The position numbers were made by a program, and so were the translations under genes. Of a DNA stretch of 47,476 bases, positions 8,572-16,461 are shown piece by piece. The notes beneath the pieces are model-generated. The model saw only the letters and a program-made list of their open reading frames with translations, had not been told where the DNA came from and made no database searches. Source of the stretch: Clostridia bacterium (GTDB lineage: Bacteria; Bacillota; Clostridia; TANB77; CAG-508); the NCBI GenBank assembly GCA_017886645.1, contig JAGHJM010000015.1, positions 1 through 47,476 of the forward strand. The letters run 5' to 3'. Position 1 is the stretch's first letter, and each line of letters starts with the position of its first letter.

Positions 8572-8721
8572 TTAGCAAGATATCCACATAATTCCAACTG
8601 CAATAATTACTATTCCAATTGCAAATAACCAACCAGATATAGGAAGTAATAAAACCAATAATATGCCCAAACCTAATCCTATTAAACATACAGCAATTGT
8701 CTTTTTTAGTGCATTTAGCAT
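8572..8721 (-). CDS. Small membrane protein upstream of spoVM (49 aa)
   Basis: The frame from ATG 8719-8721 to TAA 8572-8574 has a strong AAGGAGG ribosome site. The protein is almost wholly hydrophobic: a short basic start (MLNALKKT), a Gly/Leu-rich span (GLGLGILLVLLL), a Pro-Ile-Ser-Gly-Trp turn and a second span (AIGIVIIAVGIMWI), so it should be a two-span hairpin. It lies 30 bp upstream of spoVM in the same direction, so the two are probably co-transcribed. Function unknown; a sporulation role is an inference from the neighbour. Confidence 0.75.
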   Translation of the reverse strand: MLNALKKTIAVCLIGLGLGILLVLLLPISGWLFAIGIVIIAVGIMWISC

Positions 8722-8821
8722 AATATATTACCTCCTTGTTATTTATATTATATTAATATAAATTGCATTTCGTGAATAAATGAATTACAATATAATAAAT
8801 CATAAATGAAAGGAATATTAT

Positions 8822-9490
8822 ATGAAAAAGAATAATATCGTAAAAAAATACGAAAAAAATGACATAGAAATAGAGAAAATAATTAAAGCATTAATTAAAG
8901 CTTACCCAGATGCAAAATGTAGTTTAGATTTTAAAACTCCTTTTCAACTTATGGTCGCTGTGGTTCTTTCTGCTCAATGTACAGATGAAAGAGTTAATAA
9001 AACTACTCCTTCTATTTTTGCAAAATACCCTAATCTAGAAGATTTTGTAAATATTCCAATTGAAGAATTAGAAAAATTAATTCATTCTTGTGGTTTCTAT
9101 AAAAACAAAGCAAAAAATTTAAAGTTAGCATCTGAAAAAATTATGAATGATTTTAACGGTATTCTACCTAATAATATGAAAGATCTTACTTCTATCCCTG
9201 GTGTAGGAAGAAAAAGTGCAAATGTTATTATGCTCGATGCTTTTAATAATCCACAAGGAATCGCTGTAGATACTCATGCTAAAAGATTGTCTAATAGAAT
9301 TGGTTTTTCTAATGAAGAAGATCCTTTAAAAGTAGAACAAGATTTATTAGAAATTATACCTAATAAGTATTATAAAGATGTCAATCATATTTTTGTATGG
9401 CATGGAAGAAATATTTGTACTGCCCAAAAACCTAAATGTGATATTTGTCCTATATCTAAATGGTGCATGACATTTAATACAGAAATTTAA
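8822..9490 (+). CDS. nth: Endonuclease III (DNA glycosylase/AP lyase)
   Basis: 222 aa. Helix-hairpin-helix LTSIPGVGRKSANVI with catalytic Lys131, catalytic Asp150 in AVDTHAKRL, and a C-terminal [4Fe-4S] motif at Cys199-x6-Cys206-x2-Cys209-x5-Cys215. It removes oxidised pyrimidines and cleaves abasic sites in base excision repair. AAAGGA precedes ATG 8822. In many Firmicutes nth follows dnaD; here it stands next to the spoVM pair, with TATAAT at 8791-8796 as a possible -10 element. Confidence 0.96.
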   Translation: MKKNNIVKKYEKNDIEIEKIIKALIKAYPDAKCSLDFKTPFQLMVAVVLSAQCTDERVNKTTPSIFAKYPNLEDFVNIPIEELEKLIHSCGFYKNKAKNLKLASEKIMNDFNGILPNNMKDLTSIPGVGRKSANVIMLDAFNNPQGIAVDTHAKRLSNRIGFSNEEDPLKVEQDLLEIIPNKYYKDVNHIFVWHGRNICTAQKPKCDICPISKWCMTFNTEI

Positions 9491-9503
9491 TTTTATATTT
9501 TAT

Positions 9504-9532
9504 TTGACAAAGATATATTTAAATTATATATT
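9504..9532 (+). promoter_or_regulatory. Consensus promoter of the bactofilin-like gene
   Basis: TTGACA (9504-9509), 17-bp spacer, TATATT (9527-9532), 33 bp upstream of the start codon. Confidence 0.8.
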
Positions 9533-9564
9533 ATTATTAATTAAATTATCGAAAGGAGATTTTT

Positions 9565-10797
9565 ATGAATAAACTAAAGAATAAAATTGTATTTTTATTT
9601 TTCATTTTTATTTTTTTATTTTCTACTGTATGTTTAGCTACTGATGAAACTACTAATAATATTACATCAGAAGAAATTACTACACAATCTACAGAAGAAA
9701 ATGTTGTTGAAACTGAAGTAACCAATGTAGAAGAAAACGCTGTTGAAGACGAAGCAACAAACGTAGATTCTGAAGAACAATCAGAAGATCAAGCATCATC
9801 TTCCGAAGAAGAAATTTTATATTCAGACTATAATGTTGCAGGTCAAGATTTTACGTTAGATAAATTAGTTGATGGAAATTCACTTGCTATAGGAAATAAT
9901 ATTAATGTAACAGGTCAAATTAATGGTGACTTATTTATTATAGCAAATAGTGTTACAATTGATTCGGATGCTGTTATCTACCAAAATTTATATGTATTAG
10001 CAAATGAGGTAACTATAAACGGAATAGCTAATAACGTTTATTCTATGTCAAACACATTTACACTTGGACCAACTGCTGCTATATACAGAAGTGTTTATGT
10101 AATGGCAAATAGCGCTTATTTATATGGTTATATTAATAGAGATGCATTTATAAGTGCTGGCTCACTAAATATTCCAGAAACAACATCTATGCTAATTGCA
10201 GGAAATCTTTCTTATACCAGTAATTCAGAAATTAGTATAAGCGAAGGTATTGTTGGAGGAGATATTACATATACTCCTGCTCAAAGTCCAACTATTCAAG
10301 ATACTATACTAAAATATTTAACTAGATTTGTAGCATTAATAATTTTTGTTTTATTAACTTTATTATTTTTAATACGAATAATTCCAAAATCTATAGACAG
10401 AGCAAATTATAATTTAATGTCTAGACCATTTATTACATCAGGAATTGGTATATTAGGTTTTGTACTTATCCCAGTCATTTCAATATTACTAATGACTTTA
10501 ACTGTTACAATGCCTGTAGCATGTACAATACTTGTTATTTATGGAATTTTAATTGCATTTAGCTTTACTATGTTTGCTATTGCTTTATCTAAAGGAATTT
10601 GTAATAAATTCAAATTAGAAAAAACTTGGCAATTAATCATATTTTCTCTAGTTTCTGCTGTAGTTATGTATGCTTTAACCTTAATTCCAACAGTAGGAAT
10701 ATTTATAAAATTGTTCTTTAATGTTGTTGGATTAGGAATAATACTTGTAAGTATTTTTAACAAGAAATCTGAAAAAGAAAAAAAAGAAGATAAATAA
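9565..10797 (+). CDS. Secreted bactofilin-like beta-helix protein with C-terminal membrane spans
   Basis: 410 aa. A signal peptide (FLFFIFIFLFSTVCLA, cleavage about residue 26) leads to an acidic Thr/Glu/Val-rich linker (residues 27-90). A hexapeptide-like beta-helix follows (NINVTGQINGDLFIIANSVT, then INGIANNVYSMSN), typical of polymer-forming bactofilin-type proteins. The last 150 residues hold about four hydrophobic spans (VALIIFVLLTLLFLI and others) and a Lys/Glu tail. Bactofilins proper are cytosolic; this relative carries the helix on the outside and is fixed in the membrane. Function unknown; a cell-envelope scaffold is plausible. AAAGGAG precedes ATG 9565; monocistronic. Confidence 0.7.
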   Translation: MNKLKNKIVFLFFIFIFLFSTVCLATDETTNNITSEEITTQSTEENVVETEVTNVEENAVEDEATNVDSEEQSEDQASSSEEEILYSDYNVAGQDFTLDKLVDGNSLAIGNNINVTGQINGDLFIIANSVTIDSDAVIYQNLYVLANEVTINGIANNVYSMSNTFTLGPTAAIYRSVYVMANSAYLYGYINRDAFISAGSLNIPETTSMLIAGNLSYTSNSEISISEGIVGGDITYTPAQSPTIQDTILKYLTRFVALIIFVLLTLLFLIRIIPKSIDRANYNLMSRPFITSGIGILGFVLIPVISILLMTLTVTMPVACTILVIYGILIAFSFTMFAIALSKGICNKFKLEKTWQLIIFSLVSAVVMYALTLIPTVGIFIKLFFNVVGLGIILVSIFNKKSEKEKKEDK

Positions 10798-10823
10798 AAT
10801 TTAAGAAAAATAGATGCTATAAA

Positions 10824-10878
10824 ATTAATATGAACCCTCTATGTTTTATTTAACATTTTGGGTTCATATTAATTTTTA
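10824..10878. terminator. Bidirectional terminator between bactofilin-like gene and rpe
   Basis: ATTAATATGAACCC (10824-10837) pairs perfectly over 14 bp with GGGTTCATATTAAT (10860-10873). A T-run follows on the plus strand, and the two flanking genes converge on it. Confidence 0.8.
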
Positions 10879-10902
10879 TTCACTTTATTTCTTATAAGCT
10901 TT

Positions 10903-11568
10903 TTATAAATTATTTTTTAATTTTCTTACTGTTTCTGTGTAATTTTCTGATTTTACAATTGATGTTCCTGCAACAACTATATTTGCGCCAGCATTTTTTA
11001 CATCATTTATTGTATCTAAATTTATTCCTCCATCTGCTTCTATATCTACTTCTATATTATTTTTATCGATATATTTTTTCAATTCAGCTATTTTTTTAAC
11101 TGTTTCTGGAATTAGTGGTTGTCCACCTTCTCCAGGCTCTACTGTCATAATTAAACATGTATGAATTAAAGGTAAATATCTATATATTTCACTTACTTCT
11201 GTTTTAGGTTTAATAGAAATTCCTACTTTACAATTATTATTTTTAATATATCTAATTAATTCCAAAACTTCATTTTCATCTTTGCAAGCCTCCAAGTGAA
11301 ATGTTATATTATTAGGTTCAAACACAATAAATTTATCTATATATTCTTTTATATTGCTTACCATTAAATGTATATCTAATGGTAAAACACTAATACTATT
11401 TAGGCATTCTAAATACTCTATCATCTTATCTGTTGTATTATTTTTTACAAATTTTCCATCCATCACGTCAATATGAAAATAATTTATTCCTGATGCTTCT
11501 AAGTCGTATAACTGTCTTATTGGACTTTCCTCATTTATTCCTAATATAGATGCTGATATTTCCATCAT
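10903..11568 (-). CDS. rpe: Ribulose-phosphate 3-epimerase
   Basis: 221 aa TIM barrel. Motifs: SASILG near the N-terminus, FHIDVMDGKFV with a metal-binding His and Asp, LDIHLMV, TVEPGEGGQ, and EADGGIN with the catalytic Asp. It interconverts ribulose-5-phosphate and xylulose-5-phosphate in the pentose phosphate pathway. GGAGGAGG precedes the ATG. It follows prkC on the same strand as in Bacillus, but rsgA/cpgA, which usually lies between them, is missing. Confidence 0.95.
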   Translation of the reverse strand: MMEISASILGINEESPIRQLYDLEASGINYFHIDVMDGKFVKNNTTDKMIEYLECLNSISVLPLDIHLMVSNIKEYIDKFIVFEPNNITFHLEACKDENEVLELIRYIKNNNCKVGISIKPKTEVSEIYRYLPLIHTCLIMTVEPGEGGQPLIPETVKKIAELKKYIDKNNIEVDIEADGGINLDTINDVKNAGANIVVAGTSIVKSENYTETVRKLKNNL

Positions 11569-11592
11569 TTGTATCCTCCTCCTTTTGGATAA

Positions 11593-11624
11593 AATAAAGC
11601 AGACGATTTTATCTCTGCTTTATT
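11593..11624 (-). terminator. Hairpin between prkC and rpe
   Basis: A perfect 11-bp inverted repeat (AATAAAGCAGA / TCTGCTTTATT) with a 10-nt loop lies in the 75-bp gap. On the minus strand a moderately T-rich tract follows, and the rpe ribosome site comes directly after it. It may be a partial terminator that lowers rpe expression relative to prkC. Confidence 0.55.
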
Positions 11625-11643
11625 CTAAAATGCTGTTATATTA

Positions 11644-13632
11644 TTAATCAAATCTTAAGCTAGTTGCACTATTTAAATCTATTGTCTTTTTAGAACCATA
11701 TATTTCACGATTTTCATCACTTATAGATATACTTACTTTTATTTCTCCTTTTCCTTCTACTTCAAATGATAGATTTTCTGCGTTTTTATCTGCATTTGAC
11801 CTAGTATCTGTAGTTATATCATCTACTTTTAACTCTATTTTAACTTGTTTGTCTGCATTTGTAAGTGTTGTATCTGTTTCATCATATCCACCTGTTATTG
11901 ACTTCAAATCAACTGTTACTGTTGCCCTCTTAGTTGGCTCATAACTATTTACTACAATATTAATTGTTGAACCTTCATCAATTTTTGATCCTGCACTTAC
12001 ATCTTGGCTTAATACAACTCCTGTTTTTTCGCTTGAATCATCTCTATATCCAACATTTACTTCAAAACCTAATCTATCTCTTAAAATTGCTACTGCTTCT
12101 TGTTCTGTTTTTCCAACTACGTTTTCTACTTCTACTTGTTCTATACCTGTTCCTATACTTACATATACTTTAACTGTATCTCCTGCATTCACTTCTGCAT
12201 CTGCTTCTGGTTCTTGTCTAATAACAATTCCTGCTTCTACTGTTTGACTTGTTTCTTCTACTCTTTCTGCTTTTAAATTTGCTGCTTCTAATTCAGCTAC
12301 TGCTTCTTCATATGTCATTCCAGTTACTTTTCTTACAACTGCGGTTTCTATTCCTTTGCTTACTACTACATTTATTGTAGCATTTTCTTTAATTGTATAG
12401 CCTTCTACATATTCTGGGTCTTGTGACACAATTTTCCCCGCTTCTACATCTGCATTAAATTCATCTGTTGATACAAGTTCTATGTCTGTTCCTTCTAGCT
12501 CAGCTCTTGCTTCATCTAAAGTTTTTCCAACAAGATTTGGAATATCTATATCATCAGGTACTCCTGCATCCATTATTGCCTTTGCTCCCAAAAAGCCTAT
12601 TACTGGAATTAATATTATTGCTAAAATAATTACTAGTGTTAAAATAATTTTTTTCTTTTTACTCATTTTATTTGTTGGCTCTTCTGTTTCTTCTTCGTTT
12701 TCTTCGTCTTCATCTTTATTGTACTTGCTAAAATCTTCATCATTTAAAGTTGTTATTCTTTGTGTATATTCATTTTCAAAATTTTTCTCTTTTACGAAAT
12801 CTCCATCTGGATTTTTTAGTGCCAAACTTAAATCTTTTAACATTTCTGTTGCTGATTGATATCTTTCGTTTGGATCTTTTTCCATAGCTTTCATTATAAT
12901 TTTATTTACTGCATACGGAATTGTTGGATTTAATTTCATAGGTTCTACTGGTTTTTCTTGCATGTGTTTTAATGCTACTGATACAGGTGTATCTGCATCA
13001 AAAGGTACTCTACCTGTTAGCATTTCATACATTACTACACCTAATGAATATAAATCTGATTTTGCATCTGTATATCCACCTCTTGCGTGTTCTGGTGAAA
13101 AATAATGTACAGATCCAATAGTTGTTCCAAATGCAGTTATTGTAGAGTTTGAAACTGCTTTTGCTATTCCAAAATCAGTTACTTTTGCAATTCCGTCTTC
13201 TGTAATAATAATATTATGTGGTTTTATATCTCTATGTACTATATTATTTTTATGTGCCATCTCTAGAGCTGATGCAACTTGTATTGATACATTAAATGCC
13301 CACTTCCAAGGAAGTGCACCATCTTCATTTATTATATCTTTTAAAGTTTTTCCCTGAACTAATTCCATTACAATATAATATATATTATCCTCATGTCCTA
13401 CATCATATATAGAAACTATATTAGGATGTGTAAGACTTGCAGCCGCTTGTGCCTCTGTATTAAATCTTTTTATAAATTCTTCATCAGTTGTAAATTCGTC
13501 TCTTAATACTTTTACTGCCACATATCTTTTTAATATATTACACTTTGCTTTATAAACAGTAGCCATTCCACCTACGCCAATTTTCTTTATAATCTCATAT
13601 CGATTTCCTATTACTTTTCCCTCTAAATCCAT
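11644..13632 (-). CDS. prkC: PASTA-domain serine/threonine protein kinase
   Basis: 662 aa. Hanks kinase domain at residues 10-270: glycine loop GVGGMATVYK, Lys41 in VAVKV, HRDIKPHN with catalytic Asp135, DFG at 153-155, and GSVHYFSPEHARG in the activation segment. An acidic juxtamembrane linker is followed by one membrane span (about 325-350, ILTLVIILAIILIPVIGFLG). Three PASTA repeats follow (starting IPNLVGKTLDEARAEL, RKVTGMTYEEAVAEL, VENVVGKTEQEAVAIL) and a C-terminal extracellular domain of about 100 residues. PASTA domains sense muropeptides or lipid II; in Bacillus PrkC triggers spore germination. AAGGAG precedes the ATG, 13 bp after the phosphatase gene. Confidence 0.97.
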   Translation of the reverse strand: MDLEGKVIGNRYEIIKKIGVGGMATVYKAKCNILKRYVAVKVLRDEFTTDEEFIKRFNTEAQAAASLTHPNIVSIYDVGHEDNIYYIVMELVQGKTLKDIINEDGALPWKWAFNVSIQVASALEMAHKNNIVHRDIKPHNIIITEDGIAKVTDFGIAKAVSNSTITAFGTTIGSVHYFSPEHARGGYTDAKSDLYSLGVVMYEMLTGRVPFDADTPVSVALKHMQEKPVEPMKLNPTIPYAVNKIIMKAMEKDPNERYQSATEMLKDLSLALKNPDGDFVKEKNFENEYTQRITTLNDEDFSKYNKDEDEENEEETEEPTNKMSKKKKIILTLVIILAIILIPVIGFLGAKAIMDAGVPDDIDIPNLVGKTLDEARAELEGTDIELVSTDEFNADVEAGKIVSQDPEYVEGYTIKENATINVVVSKGIETAVVRKVTGMTYEEAVAELEAANLKAERVEETSQTVEAGIVIRQEPEADAEVNAGDTVKVYVSIGTGIEQVEVENVVGKTEQEAVAILRDRLGFEVNVGYRDDSSEKTGVVLSQDVSAGSKIDEGSTINIVVNSYEPTKRATVTVDLKSITGGYDETDTTLTNADKQVKIELKVDDITTDTRSNADKNAENLSFEVEGKGEIKVSISISDENREIYGSKKTIDLNSATSLRFD

Positions 13633-13645
13633 TTATCCTCTCTCC

Positions 13646-14413
13646 TTACATGATTATTAATACAGTAATATTATCATAACCACCATTATTATTAGCTAAA
13701 GTAATTAATTCATTAACTGCATTCTTAGGATTTTTTTTGGTAATATTATATATTTCTTCCTCTGCAACCATATTAGTTAATCCGTCTGAACACATTAATA
13801 TTATATCATTTTTATTAATTACTCTTGCTCTTAAATCTGGCTCTATATATGGAGTGCATCCTAATGCTTTTGTTAGCATATTTTTTTTAGGATGATGTAG
13901 TGCCTCTTCTCTTGTTATTTTTCCATCTTCAACTAATTGTTGAACATAGCTGTGATCTTTTGTAAGTTTTCGCATAACATCATTTCTAATTCTATATACT
14001 CTACTGTCTCCTATATGTCCAATATATACTTTACTATTATATATTAAGCATATGTCCAAAGTAGTACCCATTCCTTCTAAATCTTTATCTTTTTTTGCCT
14101 CTTCATATACAACCATATTTGCATATTGTATACTTGCTTTAAGTAATTTCATCACTTCCTCTTTTTCAATATTTTTATCATTACTTAAGCTCTTTTTTTT
14201 GTTTATATCTTCTTCCATTTTAGAGAAATTACTTTTTATATAATTACTTGTAGATTCTACTGCCATTCTACTTGCAATCTCTCCTCCATTATAGCCCCCC
14301 ATTCCATCTGCTAATATAAATATTTCTGGAACATCTCCTAGGTTAGATATATAATAAAAGTCTTGGTTATTTTCCCTAGCCTTTCCTACATCCGTTTTTG
14401 CAAATACCTGCAT
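13646..14413 (-). CDS. prpC: PP2C-type protein phosphatase
   Basis: 255 aa. PP2C metal-binding motifs are present: ENNQDFYY, LADGMGGYNGGEIAS, GHIGDSRVYRI, MCSDGLTNMV and GGYDNITVLI. It reverses PrkC phosphorylation. The start at 14413 has AGGAGG just upstream; the longer frame to 14455 would overlap rlmN and lacks a site. The 8-bp gap to rlmN and 13-bp gap to prkC indicate one operon. Confidence 0.96.
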   Translation of the reverse strand: MQVFAKTDVGKARENNQDFYYISNLGDVPEIFILADGMGGYNGGEIASRMAVESTSNYIKSNFSKMEEDINKKKSLSNDKNIEKEEVMKLLKASIQYANMVVYEEAKKDKDLEGMGTTLDICLIYNSKVYIGHIGDSRVYRIRNDVMRKLTKDHSYVQQLVEDGKITREEALHHPKKNMLTKALGCTPYIEPDLRARVINKNDIILMCSDGLTNMVAEEEIYNITKKNPKNAVNELITLANNNGGYDNITVLIIM

Positions 14414-14421
14414 ATTTCCTC

Positions 14422-15453
14422 CTATTCTAGACTCTTTCTTCTTAACTGCCCACATGCTGCATCTATATCTGATCCTAATTCTCTTCTAATAGTTGCAACA
14501 ATACCATGTTCATTTAAATAATCTCTAAATTTAATAATATTTTCGTTTGAACTTTTTATATATTTTCCATTTTCGATTTTATTAATTGGTATTAAATTAA
14601 CATGGCATAGCATACCTTTTAATAAATTCACTAACTCTTTTGCATCTTCTAAATTGTCATTATTATCTTTTGCTAATGCATATTCAAAAGAGATTCTTTT
14701 GTTTGTTATTTTTATATAATCTTTACAAGCTTTCATCAATTCTTTTACATTATATAAATTATTAACAGGCATCATACTGCTTCTTTTTTCATCATTAGTT
14801 GCATGAAGTGATATTGATAATGTACATTGAATATTTTCATTTGCTAAATCGTATATTCTTGGAACCAATCCACTTGTGGATACACTTATATGTCTTGCTC
14901 CTATATTTAGTCCTTTCGGATTATTTATAATTTTAATAGCTTTAATTACATTATCGTAGTTATCTAAAGGTTCTCCTATTCCCATAAAAACAATATTTGA
15001 AACTTTATCTTGTATATCTTGTTCTACTGCTAATATTTGCTCTACAATTTCTCCTGATGTTAGATTTCTAATAAAAGGAATTCCTGTTGATGCACAGAAT
15101 TTACAGCCCATTCTACAACCTATTTGTGAAGAAACACAAATTGTTTTCCAGCTATTATATTCCATTAGTACTGTTTCTATAGCATTACCATCTAGCACAT
15201 CAAATAAATATTTCTTTGTTCCATCAACAGACTCTTGTTTTTTTATTATATTAAAATTACATAATGTATAATTTTCTTCTAATTTTTTTCTAAGGTCTAG
15301 TGATAAATTTGTCATTTCTTCAAATGTATTTACTTTATCTACATAAATCCATTTAAAAATTTGCTCAGCTCTGTATGTTTTTTCTCCTATAGAAACAAGC
15401 TCTTGTTTTAAATCTTCTAAATTATAATTTTTTATGTTTTTCATATTATGCAT
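14422..15453 (-). CDS. rlmN: Dual-specificity 23S rRNA/tRNA adenine-C2 methyltransferase
   Basis: 343 aa radical-SAM enzyme. Cys113-x3-Cys117-x2-Cys120 (CRMGCKFC) binds the [4Fe-4S] cluster, GIGEPLDNYDNV is the SAM-binding GxxEP-type motif, and the C-terminal AACGQL holds the second catalytic Cys. It methylates A2503 of 23S rRNA and A37 of some tRNAs. First gene of rlmN-prpC-prkC(-rpe), the same order as in Bacillus. AAAGGA lies 3 nt before this ATG; a second ATG three codons on is also possible. Confidence 0.95.
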   Translation of the reverse strand: MHNMKNIKNYNLEDLKQELVSIGEKTYRAEQIFKWIYVDKVNTFEEMTNLSLDLRKKLEENYTLCNFNIIKKQESVDGTKKYLFDVLDGNAIETVLMEYNSWKTICVSSQIGCRMGCKFCASTGIPFIRNLTSGEIVEQILAVEQDIQDKVSNIVFMGIGEPLDNYDNVIKAIKIINNPKGLNIGARHISVSTSGLVPRIYDLANENIQCTLSISLHATNDEKRSSMMPVNNLYNVKELMKACKDYIKITNKRISFEYALAKDNNDNLEDAKELVNLLKGMLCHVNLIPINKIENGKYIKSSNENIIKFRDYLNEHGIVATIRRELGSDIDAACGQLRRKSLE

Positions 15454-15485
15454 TTTCCTTTGAACAAACTTTTTATTAACATATT

Positions 15486-15505
15486 AACTTAAAATATTTC
15501 AAGTT
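15486..15505. promoter_or_regulatory. 20-bp near-perfect palindrome upstream of rlmN
   Basis: AACTTAAAAT joined to ATTTCAAGTT is a palindrome with one mismatched pair. It lies 33 bp upstream of the rlmN start and beside a weak TTGAAA element on the minus strand, so it could be an operator for the rlmN operon or for a rightward transcript. Regulator unknown. Confidence 0.3.
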
Positions 15506-15539
15506 ATTTATACCATAAAGCCTAAAAAAAAGCAAGTTC

Positions 15540-15702
15540 TATTTATAAAATGCCTTTTCCAATTAGATGTTCACCCGCTATTTCACTCACATTTACCTAC
15601 TTTTTTGAGGAAGTTGGCGATTCGTAACAATCAAAAGCAGTGCCTGCACTACGTGGACAACACTTTTACAGCCTCCACTACATTGTGGAAGCTGTTTTCT
15701 TT
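15540..15702 (+). ncRNA. Candidate structured RNA in the rlmN-gatD gap
   Basis: The 260-bp gap has no reasonable frame, yet about 15560-15695 is clearly richer in G+C than any flanking stretch. It contains a compact hairpin sequence (GCAGTGCCTGCACTAC, 15637-15652) and ends in a clean rightward terminator (15668-15702), although no rightward gene precedes it. Together these suggest a short plus-strand RNA of about 150-200 nt. I compared it by eye with 6S, SRP, tmRNA and RNase P signatures and could not assign it. It might also be a remnant of a mobile element. Confidence 0.35.
15668..15702 (+). terminator. Rightward intrinsic terminator without an upstream gene
   Basis: ACAGCCTCCAC (15668-15678) pairs with GTGGAAGCTGT (15685-15695) with one wobble, a 6-nt loop, then TTTCTTTTTT. 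Confidence 0.7.
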
Positions 15703-15729
15703 TTTCTATATGAATTTTATATAACTATT

Positions 15730-16461
15730 TTATCTTTTCTTTTTCTTTTTTTGTTTTGCTGCCATCTTTTTAAATTTATCTAACCTTTCATTATATGCAG
15801 CAATAACCTCTTCTTCAAAAGCTAGTTTAGGCTCTTTTACTCCCATTAAGCCTAACAATTCTTTAGTAAATAATGGGTTCATAATTAAAAATGGTCCTAA
15901 TAAATCTACACCTATAAAATTGCCCTTTTGAAGTCCTTCACAGTCTGTATCATCATTTATTCCTATTCCTAATTTCGTTTTTGCAAAATAACATTCATCA
16001 TTATTTCCATAAAGTTTACTAAATTGTGCTTTAAATCCTACTATATCTATATCATTATGTTTTCCTAAGTAATATCCACTATATCTATGCATCATGTCCC
16101 TTTGTGCATAAAAATGATATAATCCTACAGCACGTATTTTGCTTTCGTCTTCATTTTCTATAAACTTTCCTAATATCTCTAAAGCATTTCCTGTCATTAA
16201 AAACACTTTTTTTTCAAATTCTAGTTCATCCAACTTATCTACATATGGTTTTAATTTTTCTATTACTATCTCTTGTGCTTTTTCTGACATAGAACCCATA
16301 TACATTAAATTAATATCCTTTTGTGTAGCAAATGCTGGCTTATCATTTAATGAAGTTTCTATTATTTCTACATCATCATTTAAGCATTTTTTTAAATAAT
16401 CTATATTACTTAAATCACCATTTAAATTTGCAACCTCTGGGAATAATACTTCAATTTTCAT
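15730..16461 (-). CDS. gatD: GatD-like type 1 glutamine amidotransferase, catalytic residues missing
   Basis: 243 aa. It aligns by eye along its length with GatD, which with MurT amidates the D-Glu of lipid II: NLMYMGSMSEKAQ replaces the FIGGGxDxEQ strand, DIVGF the IVGFENH strand, and GIGINDD the GYGNND loop. The nucleophile elbow, normally ICGGYQ, here reads LMTGNALEILG (Thr90 where Cys is expected). The catalytic His in LHGPxLPKN is Leu188 in LLGPFLIMN. Glutamine hydrolysis therefore looks lost. The start at 16461, after GAAAGGAAAT, overlaps the end of murT by 11 nt. Basic tail KKKKKR. The pairing with murT is the main support for the family. Confidence 0.75.
   Translation of the reverse strand: MKIEVLFPEVANLNGDLSNIDYLKKCLNDDVEIIETSLNDKPAFATQKDINLMYMGSMSEKAQEIVIEKLKPYVDKLDELEFEKKVFLMTGNALEILGKFIENEDESKIRAVGLYHFYAQRDMMHRYSGYYLGKHNDIDIVGFKAQFSKLYGNNDECYFAKTKLGIGINDDTDCEGLQKGNFIGVDLLGPFLIMNPLFTKELLGLMGVKEPKLAFEEEVIAAYNERLDKFKKMAAKQKKKKKR

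Noticed and set aside
8468..8689. 73-aa minus-strand frame overlapping spoVM and the 49-aa membrane gene
   Set aside because: It is out of frame with both well-supported small genes and has no ribosome site.
12482..12859. 125-aa plus-strand frame opposite prkC
   Set aside because: Ser/Phe-rich antisense shadow of the kinase linker and PASTA region, with no ribosome site.
15540..15702. Assignment of the structured island to 6S, SRP, tmRNA or RNase P RNA
   Set aside because: None of the conserved sequence blocks of these RNAs could be matched by eye; left as an unassigned candidate.
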